A DNA stretch of 64,000 bases from Microbispora sp. NBC_01189 (GTDB lineage: Bacteria; Actinomycetota; Actinomycetes; Streptosporangiales; Streptosporangiaceae): NCBI RefSeq assembly GCF_036010665.1, contig NZ_CP108581.1:6815501-6879500 (forward strand). Reading direction: 5' to 3'. Positions 7,519 through 15,373 of the stretch are shown piece by piece. Numbering within the stretch: position 1 is the first letter of the stretch; each line of letters opens with the position of its first letter. The translations under genes and the position numbers were made by a program. The notes beneath the pieces were generated by a model, which did not search any database, was not told the DNA's origin, and was given only the letters and a program-made list of their open reading frames with translations.

Positions 7519-8378
7519 GGCGGGAGTCGTTCCACGGGCCCTGGAGCGCCGGCCCTGCCGACCCGCACACGCTGGCCGGCGCGTACGCGCTGGACGCGAT
7601 CGACGACGATCGGGAGCGGCGGCGTTTCGAGGACCACCTGGCGCGGTGCGGTGACTGCGCGCTGGAGGTCGCGACGCTGATCGAGACGGCGGCGCGGCTC
7701 GGCCGGGCCAGCGCGGCACCGACGCCTTCCGCGCTGCGGGAACGGGTGATGGCCCAGATCGGCCAGGTGCGGCAACTGCCTCCGCCGGTGAGCGGGCGCG
7801 GCCGGGCCGGGTCGCGCGGCAGAGGATGGGCCGGCAGACGGGCCGACTCATGGGCCGACTCATGGGCCGGCAGATGGACCGGCACGGGGTGGCGTCTCCG
7901 GTGGGCTCTCGTGGCGGGACTGACCGGGCTGACCGGCATGGTGGCGGCGTGTGTCCTCGGGGTCGCCGTGCTCGGCGCCCAGGATGAGGCGGAGCGGGCA
8001 CAGCGGGCGTATCGGCAGGTGACGAGCGTGCTGGCGGCCCCGGACGCGCGGACCGCGACGGCGACCACGGCGGGAGGCGCGCGGGGCACGGTGGTGGTCT
8101 CCCGTTCCCGGGCCGCGGTGCTCTTCCTGGCCGCCGGCCTGGCGCCGCTGCCGCGCGGCCGGGTCTACCAGGTGTGGCGGATCGGCCCTGACCGAGTCGA
8201 GTCGGCGGGACTGCTGAGCGTCGACGCGCGCGGCGACGCGGTGCCGGTGCCGGCGGCCACCGGGGCGGGCGTGTCCCAGCTGAGTGTTTCCCAGGTGGGA
8301 GTGACGGTGGAACCGGCAGGCGGCTCCCGGCAGCCCACCGGCCGGCCGCTGCTGGTGGTCGACATACCCGCCGCCTGA
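7515..8378 (+). CDS. rskA: Anti-sigma-K factor RskA
   Basis: The product has 287 residues. The N-terminal zinc-associated anti-sigma motif is HLARCGDC (H41, C45, C48), within a helix that would clamp SigK. A low-complexity Arg/Trp/Ser linker containing repeated DSWA units (about residues 95-120) leads to one membrane helix (WALVAGLTGLTGMVAACVLG, about 128-150). The outer part carries the RskA C-terminal signatures VYQVWRIG and SVSQVGVTVEPAGGS. In mycobacteria RskA holds SigK at the membrane and is released by site-1/site-2 proteolysis; the topology here allows the same. Its start overlaps sigK by 4 nt, and a hairpin follows at 8394. Confidence 0.93.
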   Translation: MRRESFHGPWSAGPADPHTLAGAYALDAIDDDRERRRFEDHLARCGDCALEVATLIETAARLGRASAAPTPSALRERVMAQIGQVRQLPPPVSGRGRAGSRGRGWAGRRADSWADSWAGRWTGTGWRLRWALVAGLTGLTGMVAACVLGVAVLGAQDEAERAQRAYRQVTSVLAAPDARTATATTAGGARGTVVVSRSRAAVLFLAAGLAPLPRGRVYQVWRIGPDRVESAGLLSVDARGDAVPVPAATGAGVSQLSVSQVGVTVEPAGGSRQPTGRPLLVVDIPAA

Positions 8379-8393
8379 TCGCGCGGCCGGCTC

Positions 8394-8436
8394 GCGGCCC
8401 CGGCGTGTCCCCTCGGGGGGCGGACGCCGGGGCCGC
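8394..8436 (+). terminator. Stem-loop after rskA
   Basis: A 13-bp perfect inverted repeat (8394-8406 and 8424-8436) with a 17-nt loop starts 16 nt after the rskA stop. There is no clear U-tract, but the position suits transcription termination before the next SigK-type promoter. Confidence 0.6.
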
Positions 8437-8487
8437 TCGCGTTTCCGGCCCTGCGCCGGCGACGGATCGGCGAACCTTCGGCTCGGA

Positions 8488-8516
8488 CCAATCCGATCGC
8501 CGGCCGGCGTCGAAGC
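8488..8516 (+). promoter_or_regulatory. Putative SigK promoter of the oxidoreductase-fasciclin operon
   Basis: CCAATCC (8488-8494), 16 nt, then CGAAGC (8511-8516), matching the element before sigK. The -10 element ends 6 nt before the GTG at 8523, so the predicted start of transcription falls at or very near the start codon, as in leaderless mRNAs. Confidence 0.7.
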
Positions 8517-8522
8517 CATCGC

Positions 8523-10253
8523 GTGAAAGTCATCAGGGCGAGGGCGGCCGAGAGCCGGGCAGAGAGCCGGGCCGGGAACGAGGCGGGCAGGCCGGTGGTG
8601 TCCCGCTTCGCGGCGGCCGGGTGCGGACTGCTGGCCGCGCTGGCGGCGCTGGCGGCGGCCCGGCTCGCGGCCGGGCTGACCGGGCCGCAGGCCGCTCCGT
8701 TGACGGCGGTGGGCTCGGCGCTCATCGACCTGACACCCCGGTGGCTGGAAGAACTGGCGATCCGCTGGTTCGGCAGTGACGACAAGACGGCCCTGGTCAC
8801 GGGAATGACCGTGGCGGTGGCGGTCCTCGCCGCGGCCGTCGGGCTGGCCGCGCCACGCCGCCGCGCCCTCTCCTACGGCACGCTGGCCGGTCTCGGGCTG
8901 ACCGGGGGTGTCGCCGCGCTCTCCCGGCCCGGATCCACCGTGTCCAATCTCGGGCCGTCGCTGGTGGCGGTGGCCGCCGGACTGGCCGCCCTGCACGTGC
9001 TGCGCGCCCGCCTGCTCCGGGCGTTCCCGCCGCCGGCGGCGCGGCCTCGGCCCATGCCGGACGCCCCGGCAGACGAACCCGCAGACGACCCGGCAGACGA
9101 TCTGGGCGACGAACCGGGCGACGAGATCGGTGTCCGCCACGTCGACGCGACACCGGCCGCGGCACGCGGGGCAGGCACGGCACGCGAGGATCGGCGAGCG
9201 CTGCTGCGCGCCGGTGCGGCGGTGCTCGGGCTGGCCGCCGCGGGCGAGGCCGGCGGGCGGGCGATCACGGACTGGCGGGCCGTGGCGGACGGGACGGCGG
9301 CGCGCCCGGAACTGCCCGCCCCGGCTGATCCCGCGCCGGCGCTTCCGGCGGGGACCGGGTCGCCGGTGCCGGGGCTCAGCCCGTTCATCACCCCCACCGC
9401 CGCCTTCTACCGGGTCGACACCGCGCTGGTCGTGCCGCGCGTGCCCTACCGGCGATGGCGGCTGCGCGTCCACGGCCTGGCCGCCCGGCCGTACGAGGTG
9501 AGCTTCGACGAACTGCTCGCTCTGCCGCTGATCGAGCGGAACATCACGCTCACCTGCGTGTCCAACGAGGTCGGCGGCCCGTACGTCGGCACCGCCCGCT
9601 GGCTCGGCGTCGACCTGGCCGCCCTGCTGCGCAGGGCCGGAGTCCGCGCCGGCGCCGACCAGATCCTGTCCCACTCGGCCGACGGCTGGACCTGCTCGAC
9701 CCCCCTGGAGGCCGTGCTGGACGGCCGGGACGCGCTGCTGGCCGTCGGCATGAACGGGCAGGCGTTGCCACCGGAGCACGGCTTCCCCGCCCGCATGGTC
9801 GTTCCCGGCCTGTACGGCTACGTGTCGGCCACCAAGTGGGTCACCGACATCACGCTGACCCGCTTCGCGGACCGGCCGGCGTACTGGACGCAGCGTGGAT
9901 GGGCCGAACGCGCGCCGATCAAGACCGCCTCCAGGATCGAGGTGCCCAAGCCGTTCGCCCGCCTGCCCGCCGGGCCGGCCGTCATAGCGGGCACCGCCTG
10001 GGCGCAGCACCGCGGCGTCGCCGCCGTGGAGGTCCGCATCGACGGCGGTTCCTGGCGGCAGGCCCGCCTGACGCCGTGGGCGGGACCGGACACGTGGCGG
10101 CAGTGGCGGCTGGACTGGGCGGCCACCCCCGGCCGTCACCGCGTGGAGGTCCGCGCCACGGACGTCACCGGCCACGTCCAGCCCGCCGCCCGGGTGCCGC
10201 CGTTCCCCGACGGCGCCACCGGCTGGCACTCGGTCCTCGTGACCGTCACCTGA
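8523..10253 (+). CDS. Membrane-anchored molybdopterin-dependent oxidoreductase (sulfite oxidase family)
   Basis: The product is 576 residues from the GTG at 8523. The first 180 residues hold several hydrophobic helices (GCGLLAALAALAAARLAAGL; VAVAVLAAAVGLAAP and others) and an acidic repeat of Ala-Asp-Glu units near 180-200. The rest is the sulfite-oxidase fold: YRWRLRVHGL-like entry, then NITLTCVSNEVGG with the cysteine that ligates molybdenum, GTARWLGV, PPEHGFPARMVVPGLYGY and SATKWVTDI, followed by the Mo-co dimerisation domain (VAAVEVRIDGGSW, GRHRVEVRATD). It resembles YedY-like enzymes fused to a membrane domain; the substrate is unknown. It is probably controlled by SigK and co-transcribed with the fasciclin gene 42 bp downstream. 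Confidence 0.88.
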   Translation: MKVIRARAAESRAESRAGNEAGRPVVSRFAAAGCGLLAALAALAAARLAAGLTGPQAAPLTAVGSALIDLTPRWLEELAIRWFGSDDKTALVTGMTVAVAVLAAAVGLAAPRRRALSYGTLAGLGLTGGVAALSRPGSTVSNLGPSLVAVAAGLAALHVLRARLLRAFPPPAARPRPMPDAPADEPADDPADDLGDEPGDEIGVRHVDATPAAARGAGTAREDRRALLRAGAAVLGLAAAGEAGGRAITDWRAVADGTAARPELPAPADPAPALPAGTGSPVPGLSPFITPTAAFYRVDTALVVPRVPYRRWRLRVHGLAARPYEVSFDELLALPLIERNITLTCVSNEVGGPYVGTARWLGVDLAALLRRAGVRAGADQILSHSADGWTCSTPLEAVLDGRDALLAVGMNGQALPPEHGFPARMVVPGLYGYVSATKWVTDITLTRFADRPAYWTQRGWAERAPIKTASRIEVPKPFARLPAGPAVIAGTAWAQHRGVAAVEVRIDGGSWRQARLTPWAGPDTWRQWRLDWAATPGRHRVEVRATDVTGHVQPAARVPPFPDGATGWHSVLVTVT

Positions 10254-10295
10254 CCCCCTCTGTCGAACATCCATGTCGAAGACAGGAGAAAGCAC

Positions 10296-10940
10296 ATGCA
10301 CATGCGTCGAAGTGGCCTGCCCGGACTGGTCCTGGCTCTGTCCCTGTCGGCGTCCCTGGCGGTCTCGCTGTCCGCCTGCGGCGGCAGCGACGGCACCGGC
10401 GGCACCGGCGACGGCACCGCGGCGGCGACGGCCTCGCAGCCGCCGGCGGCCGGCCGCCCGGCCGCGGCGCAGCCGTTCGGCCCGGCCTGCTCGGCCGTCC
10501 CCGCCGAGGGCGAGGGAAGCTTCACCGGCATGGCCGACGACCCGGTGGCCACCGCCGCCTCCAACAACCCGGTCCTGTTGACCCTCGTCGCCGCAGTGAA
10601 GAAGGCGGGTCTCGTCGACACCCTCAACTCCGCCGACGGCATCACCGTCTTCGCGCCCACCGACGACGCCTTCGCCAAGATCCCCAAGGCGACCCTGGAC
10701 AAGGTCCTCGCCGACAGGAAGACTCTGACCGACATCCTCACCTACCATGTCGTTCCCGGCCGGAAGACCCCCGCCGACCTGGAGAACGGATCCTTCACGA
10801 CCCTGCAGGGCGGCACGGTCACCACCACCGGCTCCGGTGCCGACTTCAGCGTCAACAAGGCCGAGGTGGTGTGCGGCGGCGTGACGACCCGCAACGCCAC
10901 CGTCTACATCATCGACACCGTCCTCATGCCGGAAAGCTGA
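10296..10940 (+). CDS. Fasciclin (FAS1) domain lipoprotein, MPT70/MPT83-like
   Basis: The product has 214 residues; an ATG two codons in is an alternative start. The signal LALSLSASLAVSLSAC gives a lipobox cysteine near residue 28, followed by a Gly/Thr/Ala-rich linker. One FAS1 domain covers about 75-212, with H1-like TVFAPTDDAFAKIP and the H2 block LTYHVVPGRKTP, ending in YIIDTVLMP. FAS1 domains mediate adhesion and extracellular binding. In Mycobacterium tuberculosis the fasciclin proteins MPT70 and MPT83 are main targets of SigK. The GAGAAAG site precedes the ATG. Its place after the SigK-type promoter and the oxidoreductase gene supports the same control here. Confidence 0.93.
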   Translation: MHMRRSGLPGLVLALSLSASLAVSLSACGGSDGTGGTGDGTAAATASQPPAAGRPAAAQPFGPACSAVPAEGEGSFTGMADDPVATAASNNPVLLTLVAAVKKAGLVDTLNSADGITVFAPTDDAFAKIPKATLDKVLADRKTLTDILTYHVVPGRKTPADLENGSFTTLQGGTVTTTGSGADFSVNKAEVVCGGVTTRNATVYIIDTVLMPES

Positions 10941-10948
10941 CGCCCCGT

Positions 10949-11033
10949 CCGCCGTCCAGGCGACGCCGGGGCGTCACCTGGACGGCGGCCCGCCCCGCTC
11001 CCGGCCCCACACGGCCCGGGAGCGGGGCGGGCC
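10949..11033. terminator. Double stem-loop between convergent fasciclin and MMPL genes
   Basis: Two perfect inverted repeats lie in tandem: a 12-bp stem (10949-10960/10977-10988) and an 18-bp stem (10987-11004/11016-11033). They share two bases, so they may be alternative structures. Both genes end here, so this likely stops transcription from both sides. Confidence 0.8.
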
Positions 11034-11038
11034 ACTCG

Positions 11039-13195
11039 TCAGGACACCCCGGCCCGCTCCGGGGACTCGGCGGCGGTGAGGTGGTGGCGCAGACGTTCAC
11101 CCTCGACGTCGAGGTCGGGCAGCGCCCGGTCCAGGGCGCGGGGCAGCCACCAGGCGGCGCGGCCGAGCATGGACATCACGGCGGGGACGAGGGTCATCCG
11201 GACCACGAAGGCGTCGACGAGCACGCCGACGGCCAGCGCGAAGCCCATCGACTTGATGATCGGGTCGTTCATGAACACGAACCCGCCGAACACGGCCGTC
11301 ATGATCAGCGCCGCGGCGGTGACGACCCGCGCGTTGTGCCCCATTCCGTTGATCGTCGCCTGGCGGGGAGCGTCGCCGCGCACGTGGTCCTCGCGCATCC
11401 GCGAGACCAGGAACACCTCGTAGTCCATGGCCAGGCCGAACAGGATGCCGATGAGCAGGATCGGCAGGAAGCTGACCAGCGGGCCCGGCACGTCCACGCC
11501 CAGCAGGCCGGCCAGGTGACCCTGCTGGAAGATCGCCACGGTGATGCCGAACGTCGAGCCGACGGTGAGCAGGAAGCCCAGCGCGGCCTTGATCGGGACC
11601 AGGATCGAGCGGAAGACCAGCATCAGCAGCAGCACCGACAGGCCGACCACCAGCAGCAGGTACACCGGCATGGCGTCGGCGAGCTTGTCGGAGACGTCGA
11701 TGCCCACGGCCGTGGCGCCGGTGACGGCGATCTCGGCGCCGCCGATGGCGGCGACCTTGGCGCGGATCGCGTGGACGGCGTCCTCGGTCGCCGCGGCGGT
11801 GGGCCCGGCCTTGGGGATGATGGTCAGCAGCGCGGTGGTGCCCGCGGCGTTCGGCTGCGGCGGGGCCACGGCCAGCACACCGGGGGTCTGCTGGATCAGC
11901 TGCGCGGCCTGCCCGGCGGCGGCGGTCGTGGCCGCGCGGTCGGCGGCGGAGACCACGGCGATCAGGCGGGCGTTGAAGCCCTCGCCGAATCCCTCGCTGG
12001 TCAGGTCGTACGCGTCGCGGGCCGGAGTGCCGGGGGCGGCGGTGCCGGCGTCGGGCAGAGCCAGGCGCAGGTCCTGAGCCGGCAGCGTGAGCGCGCCCAG
12101 GGCGAGGACGCCGGCCACCAGGATCGGCACGCGCAGCCGGGTGACCACCCGTCCCCAGGTGTAGCCGAAGCCGCGGCCGGTCCCGCCCGCGTCGTCTCCG
12201 GTGCGCAGCCTGCGGGGCAGCACACGGGCCCCGGCGTACGACAGGAAGGCCGGCAGCAGCGTGAGGGCGACCAGGACGGCGACGGCCACGGTGCCGGCGG
12301 CGGCCAGGCCCATCACGCTGAGGAACGGGATGCCGACCACCGACAGGCCGGCGAGCGCGATGACCACGGTGGCCCCGGCGAACACCACCGCCGATCCGGC
12401 GGTGCCGACCGCGCGGCCGGCGGCCTCCTCCGGCGCCATGCCCTCGGCGAGGAACTGGCGGTAGCGGGAGGTGATGAACAGCGAGTAGTCGATGCCGACG
12501 GCCAGGCCCAGCATCAGCGCGAGCACCGGCGTGACGGAGGTCAGCTCGACGACGCCGCTGAGCGCGAACAGCCCGCCCATGCCGGCGCCCACGCCGATCA
12601 GCGCGTTCAGCAGGGTCATCCCCGCGGCCACCAGCGAGCCGAAGGTGACGATCAGCACCACGGCGGCGATCACGACGCCCAGCCCTTCCGACCCGCCGAC
12701 CTCCGGCGCGGCCTTCAGGACCTCGCCGCCGTGCTCGACCCGCAGCCCCGTGGCCGAGGATCCGGCTTTGAGGTACGCCGCGCGCTGGGCGTCGGTCACG
12801 TCCTCGGCCGCCTGGGCGAACTGCACCTGCACCAGGGCGTAGCGGCCGTCGGGAGAGATCGCGCCGGTCCGGAACGGGTCCATGGCGGCGACGACGCCGG
12901 GGATCGCGGCGGCCTCCTTGACCACGGGCGCGACCGCGGCGGGCGCCAGCTTCCGGCCCTGCGGAGCGGCGAGCACGATGGCCCCGGTGGCACCGCCGGC
13001 CTGCGGGAACTCCTTGGCCAGGGCGTCCAGGGCCCGCTGTGACTCGGTGCCGGGCATCGAGAACTTGTCGCCGGCCGGGCCGTGGAAGGCCGCGGCGGCC
13101 AGGCCCAGGACCACCAGCAGGAGCAGCCACAGGGCGGCGACGCGCCCGCGCCTGCGGAAGGAGAACCGGCCCAGCCGGTACAGCAGGGTTGCCAC
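11039..13195 (-). CDS. MMPL/RND-family transporter
   Basis: This 718-residue protein starts at a GTG. It has the two-fold RND architecture: one helix, a large periplasmic loop, five helices, then repeat. The proton-relay Asp-Tyr pairs of MMPL proteins are present in both halves: GIDYSLFITSRYR (about residue 233) and LAMDYEVFLVSRMRE (about 590). MMPL proteins export lipids, siderophores or small hydrophobic compounds using the proton gradient. It lies 24 bp downstream of a TetR gene in the same orientation, so it is probably the exporter this regulator controls. Its substrate cannot be read from the sequence. Confidence 0.92.
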   Translation of the reverse strand: MATLLYRLGRFSFRRRGRVAALWLLLLVVLGLAAAAFHGPAGDKFSMPGTESQRALDALAKEFPQAGGATGAIVLAAPQGRKLAPAAVAPVVKEAAAIPGVVAAMDPFRTGAISPDGRYALVQVQFAQAAEDVTDAQRAAYLKAGSSATGLRVEHGGEVLKAAPEVGGSEGLGVVIAAVVLIVTFGSLVAAGMTLLNALIGVGAGMGGLFALSGVVELTSVTPVLALMLGLAVGIDYSLFITSRYRQFLAEGMAPEEAAGRAVGTAGSAVVFAGATVVIALAGLSVVGIPFLSVMGLAAAGTVAVAVLVALTLLPAFLSYAGARVLPRRLRTGDDAGGTGRGFGYTWGRVVTRLRVPILVAGVLALGALTLPAQDLRLALPDAGTAAPGTPARDAYDLTSEGFGEGFNARLIAVVSAADRAATTAAAGQAAQLIQQTPGVLAVAPPQPNAAGTTALLTIIPKAGPTAAATEDAVHAIRAKVAAIGGAEIAVTGATAVGIDVSDKLADAMPVYLLLVVGLSVLLLMLVFRSILVPIKAALGFLLTVGSTFGITVAIFQQGHLAGLLGVDVPGPLVSFLPILLIGILFGLAMDYEVFLVSRMREDHVRGDAPRQATINGMGHNARVVTAAALIMTAVFGGFVFMNDPIIKSMGFALAVGVLVDAFVVRMTLVPAVMSMLGRAAWWLPRALDRALPDLDVEGERLRHHLTAAESPERAGVS

Positions 13196-13219
13196 AGCAG
13201 ATCTCTTTCTTCGGGAAGG

Positions 13220-13765
13220 TCAGCCGGTCGGCAGACCGAGCGTCCGCAACGCGCCGCGGGTCAGTTCCGCGCGCAGTGTCTCTTCGGGGATCGCGCACTC
13301 ACCGGCGCTGGTCAAGATGATCCCGAGCATCGCCATCCAGGCCCAGACGCGGACCTCCGGGGCGTCCGAGCGGCCCGACAGGGCCTCGGTGAGCCGTTCG
13401 ACGATGTGGTCGGCGTCAGGCAGCTCCGGCCGGTTGATCAGCGCGTCGACGTCCTGCAGGAGGATCTTCACCTGGAGCCGGAAGCGCAGGGACAGATCGA
13501 CGAGCCCGGTGACGGCGGCACGGGCCGCCTCCTCACCGCGCAGCACGGTGAGCCGCCCTTCCAGCTCGGCGAACTCCGGCCCGACGGGCGCCAACAGCTC
13601 GGTCAGGATCGCGTCCTTGTTCGTGAAGTGGTAGAGCAAGGACGCCTTGGAGCAGCCCGCGTCCGTGGCGATGTCCTGCAGGGAGGTGCCACGGAAGCCG
13701 TGGGCGGCGAACAGCCGCACGGCCGAGTCGAGGATGTCCGCGCGCGTCGTGGTTGCGCGTGCCAT
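13220..13765 (-). CDS. TetR-family regulator of the MMPL exporter
   Basis: The product has 181 residues. The N-terminal DNA-binding domain is standard: TTRADILDSAVRLFAAHGF, then TSLQDIATDAGCSKASLLYHFTNKDAIL, where the helix-turn-helix is followed by the conserved Tyr-His-Phe. The remaining helices form the ligand-binding and dimerisation part. It precedes the MMPL gene in an apparent two-gene operon. Just upstream of its ATG are two copies of a near-palindrome at 13780-13812, very likely its own operator, so it should repress both itself and the exporter until an effector binds. Confidence 0.93.
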   Translation of the reverse strand: MARATTTRADILDSAVRLFAAHGFRGTSLQDIATDAGCSKASLLYHFTNKDAILTELLAPVGPEFAELEGRLTVLRGEEAARAAVTGLVDLSLRFRLQVKILLQDVDALINRPELPDADHIVERLTEALSGRSDAPEVRVWAWMAMLGIILTSAGECAIPEETLRAELTRGALRTLGLPTG

Positions 13766-13778
13766 GCGGACACACTAA

Positions 13779-13814
13779 CTGACCGATCGGCCAGTGATTG
13801 ACCGATCGGCCAGG
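13779..13814. promoter_or_regulatory. Tandem TetR operator
   Basis: TGACCGATCGGCCA occurs twice (13780-13793 and 13799-13812) with a 19-bp period. Each copy is a palindrome apart from one base pair (TGRCCGATCGGYCA). The pair starts 15 bp upstream of the tetR start codon, which fits autorepression. Confidence 0.8.
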
Positions 13815-13869
13815 CAGTGTTGCCTTTGTGATGGATTTAACGCTGTTTTCCCGAAGACGCGGCTTTCGG

Positions 13870-14619
13870 TCAGAGGTCGAGCAGGTCGGCCGACATGCGC
13901 TCAAGCTCCTCCTCGGTGACGTGCCGCTGGAGGCCGGTCGGGATCGCGCCCGGCATGAGCGCGTTGGCGACGATGCCGTCGCCCGCCCAGCGCCGGCCCG
14001 CCTCGACCGCGAACAGCACGTTGGCGGTCTTGGACTGCCCGTAGGCGAGCCACGGGTCGTACGGGCGCTCCCGGAACTGGATGTCGTCGAAGACGACCGG
14101 CGAGCGCAGGTGGGCGCTGGAGCTGACCGACACGACCCGGGCGCCGCCGGCCGCCGCGAGCGCCGGGCGCAGGCCGGCGGCCAGCGCGAAGTGCCCGAGG
14201 TGGTTGGTGGCGAACTGCGACTCCCAGCCCTCGGGCGTGCGCGCCTCGGGCGAGGCCATCACACCGGCGTTGTTGACGAGGATGTGCAGCGGCCCCTCCC
14301 AGGTCGCGGTGAACGACGCGACGGACGCCTGGTCCATCAGGTCGAGCGGCGCCACCCGCACCCGCGCGTTGCCGGTGGCGAGGGCGAGGGCGAGGTCGTC
14401 GGCGACCCGCTTGCCCGCGCCGAGGTCGCGGACCGCGATCGTCACCTCGGCTCCCGCGGCGGCCAGTGCCCGCGCGGTCTCGACGCCGATGCCGGACGCG
14501 CCGCCGGTCACGACCGCCCGCCGTCCGCGCAGGTCGACGCCGTCGATCACCTCGGCTGCGGTGGATTCGGCGGTGAACGGCGTGGTGACGCGCGTCTGCT
14601 CCATCGTGTTCCGAGTCAT
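13870..14619 (-). CDS. Short-chain dehydrogenase/reductase
   Basis: This 249-residue classical SDR has the cofactor motif TGGASGIG (near residue 37), NNAGVM, the catalytic serine in VSVSSSAH and the catalytic Tyr/Lys in YGQSKTAN. It probably oxidises or reduces an alcohol/carbonyl with NAD(P)H in the cytoplasm. The gene is divergent from a TetR regulator with a 143-bp gap that holds two strong palindromes, so it is very likely that regulator's target. An ATG four codons downstream is an alternative start. The physiological substrate is unknown. Confidence 0.9.
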   Translation of the reverse strand: MTRNTMEQTRVTTPFTAESTAAEVIDGVDLRGRRAVVTGGASGIGVETARALAAAGAEVTIAVRDLGAGKRVADDLALALATGNARVRVAPLDLMDQASVASFTATWEGPLHILVNNAGVMASPEARTPEGWESQFATNHLGHFALAAGLRPALAAAGGARVVSVSSSAHLRSPVVFDDIQFRERPYDPWLAYGQSKTANVLFAVEAGRRWAGDGIVANALMPGAIPTGLQRHVTEEELERMSADLLDL

Positions 14620-14686
14620 GTTCGTTCCCCGTCCCGTACGGCGGCGCGGGCCCCTGGGAATCCGCGGGCCGCTACGATCAGAACAA

Positions 14687-14704
14687 ACCGGAGGAACCTC
14701 CGGT
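14687..14704. promoter_or_regulatory. TetR operator 1 (SDR/TetR intergenic region)
   Basis: A perfect palindrome, ACCGGAGG-AA-CCTCCGGT. The half-site ACCGGAG is shared with the palindrome at 14718-14739, about 33 bp away centre to centre, in the gap between divergent sdr and tetR genes. Confidence 0.8.
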
Positions 14705-14717
14705 ACGCTCGCGACGC

Positions 14718-14739
14718 TAACCGGAGCTTCCTCCGGTTA
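14718..14739. promoter_or_regulatory. TetR operator 2 (SDR/TetR intergenic region)
   Basis: A palindrome with 9-bp perfect arms TAACCGGAG/CTCCGGTTA and a CTTC centre, 23 bp upstream of the tetR GTG at 14763. It probably mediates autorepression as well as control of the divergent SDR gene. Confidence 0.8.
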
Positions 14740-14762
14740 GCAACCCGTGCCGCGGAGGAGCC

Positions 14763-15362
14763 GTGTCCACCCCCGCTCGACCGACCGGAGTCAAGCCGTT
14801 GCGCGCCGATGCCCGGCGCAACCGCGAGCGGCTGCTCGACGTCGCCGTACGGGCGTTCTCCCAGGAGGGGCCGGACGTCACTCTCGACGCGATCGCGAAG
14901 GAGGCGGGCGTCGGCATCGGCACGCTCTACCGCCACTTCCCCACGAGGGAGGCGCTGATCGAGGCGGCCTACCGCAACGAGCTGGCGAAGCTGTGCGACG
15001 CGGCGGCCGGGCTGCTGGAGGAGATGCCGCCCGACGTGGCGCTGCGCACCTGGATGGACCGCTTCGCCGACTACCTCGCGACCAAGCGGGGCATGGCGGA
15101 CGCGCTCCGCGCGGTGATCGCCGCCGGCGCCAACCCGTACGCCCACAGCCGTGACCGGCTGGTCGGCGCGATCGGCACGCTGATCGAGGCGGGGGCCGCC
15201 GCGGGGGTGTTCCGGCGGGACGTGGCGGCCGAGGACGTGCTCACCGGCATGAACGGCGTCTGCCTCGCCGCGGGCGAGCCCGCGCGGCGCGAGCAGGCCG
15301 GGCGGGTGATCGACCTGCTCGTGGACGGCCTGCGCCACGGCGCCTCCGGGGCGACGGCCTGA
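14763..15362 (+). CDS. TetR-family regulator divergent from the SDR gene
   Basis: This 199-residue protein starts at the GTG at 14763, preceded by GGAGGAG. The DNA-binding domain reads LRADARRNRERLLDVAVRAF and VTLDAIAKEAGVGIGTLYRHFPTREALI, with the canonical Tyr-Arg-His-Phe after the recognition helix. The C-terminal part is the SbtR/TetR_C type (MDRFADYLATKRGM, then ADALRAVIAAG). It lies opposite an SDR oxidoreductase with two ACCGGAG palindromes between them, the usual arrangement for a repressor of a neighbouring detoxification enzyme. It is convergent with the truncated DUF1206 gene. Confidence 0.93.
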   Translation: MSTPARPTGVKPLRADARRNRERLLDVAVRAFSQEGPDVTLDAIAKEAGVGIGTLYRHFPTREALIEAAYRNELAKLCDAAAGLLEEMPPDVALRTWMDRFADYLATKRGMADALRAVIAAGANPYAHSRDRLVGAIGTLIEAGAAAGVFRRDVAAEDVLTGMNGVCLAAGEPARREQAGRVIDLLVDGLRHGASGATA

Positions 15363-15373
15363 GGCGGATCCGC

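Noticed and set aside
7860-10748. A 962-codon minus-strand open frame opposite rskA and the oxidoreductase
   Set aside because: Low-complexity Arg/Gly translation, antisense to well-supported genes; an effect of high GC.
9455-13042. A very long + strand open frame of about 1195 codons across the oxidoreductase, fasciclin and MMPL genes
   Set aside because: It is a GC-rich shadow: the translation is Arg/Gly/His-rich with no domain, and the real genes in other frames have clear motifs.
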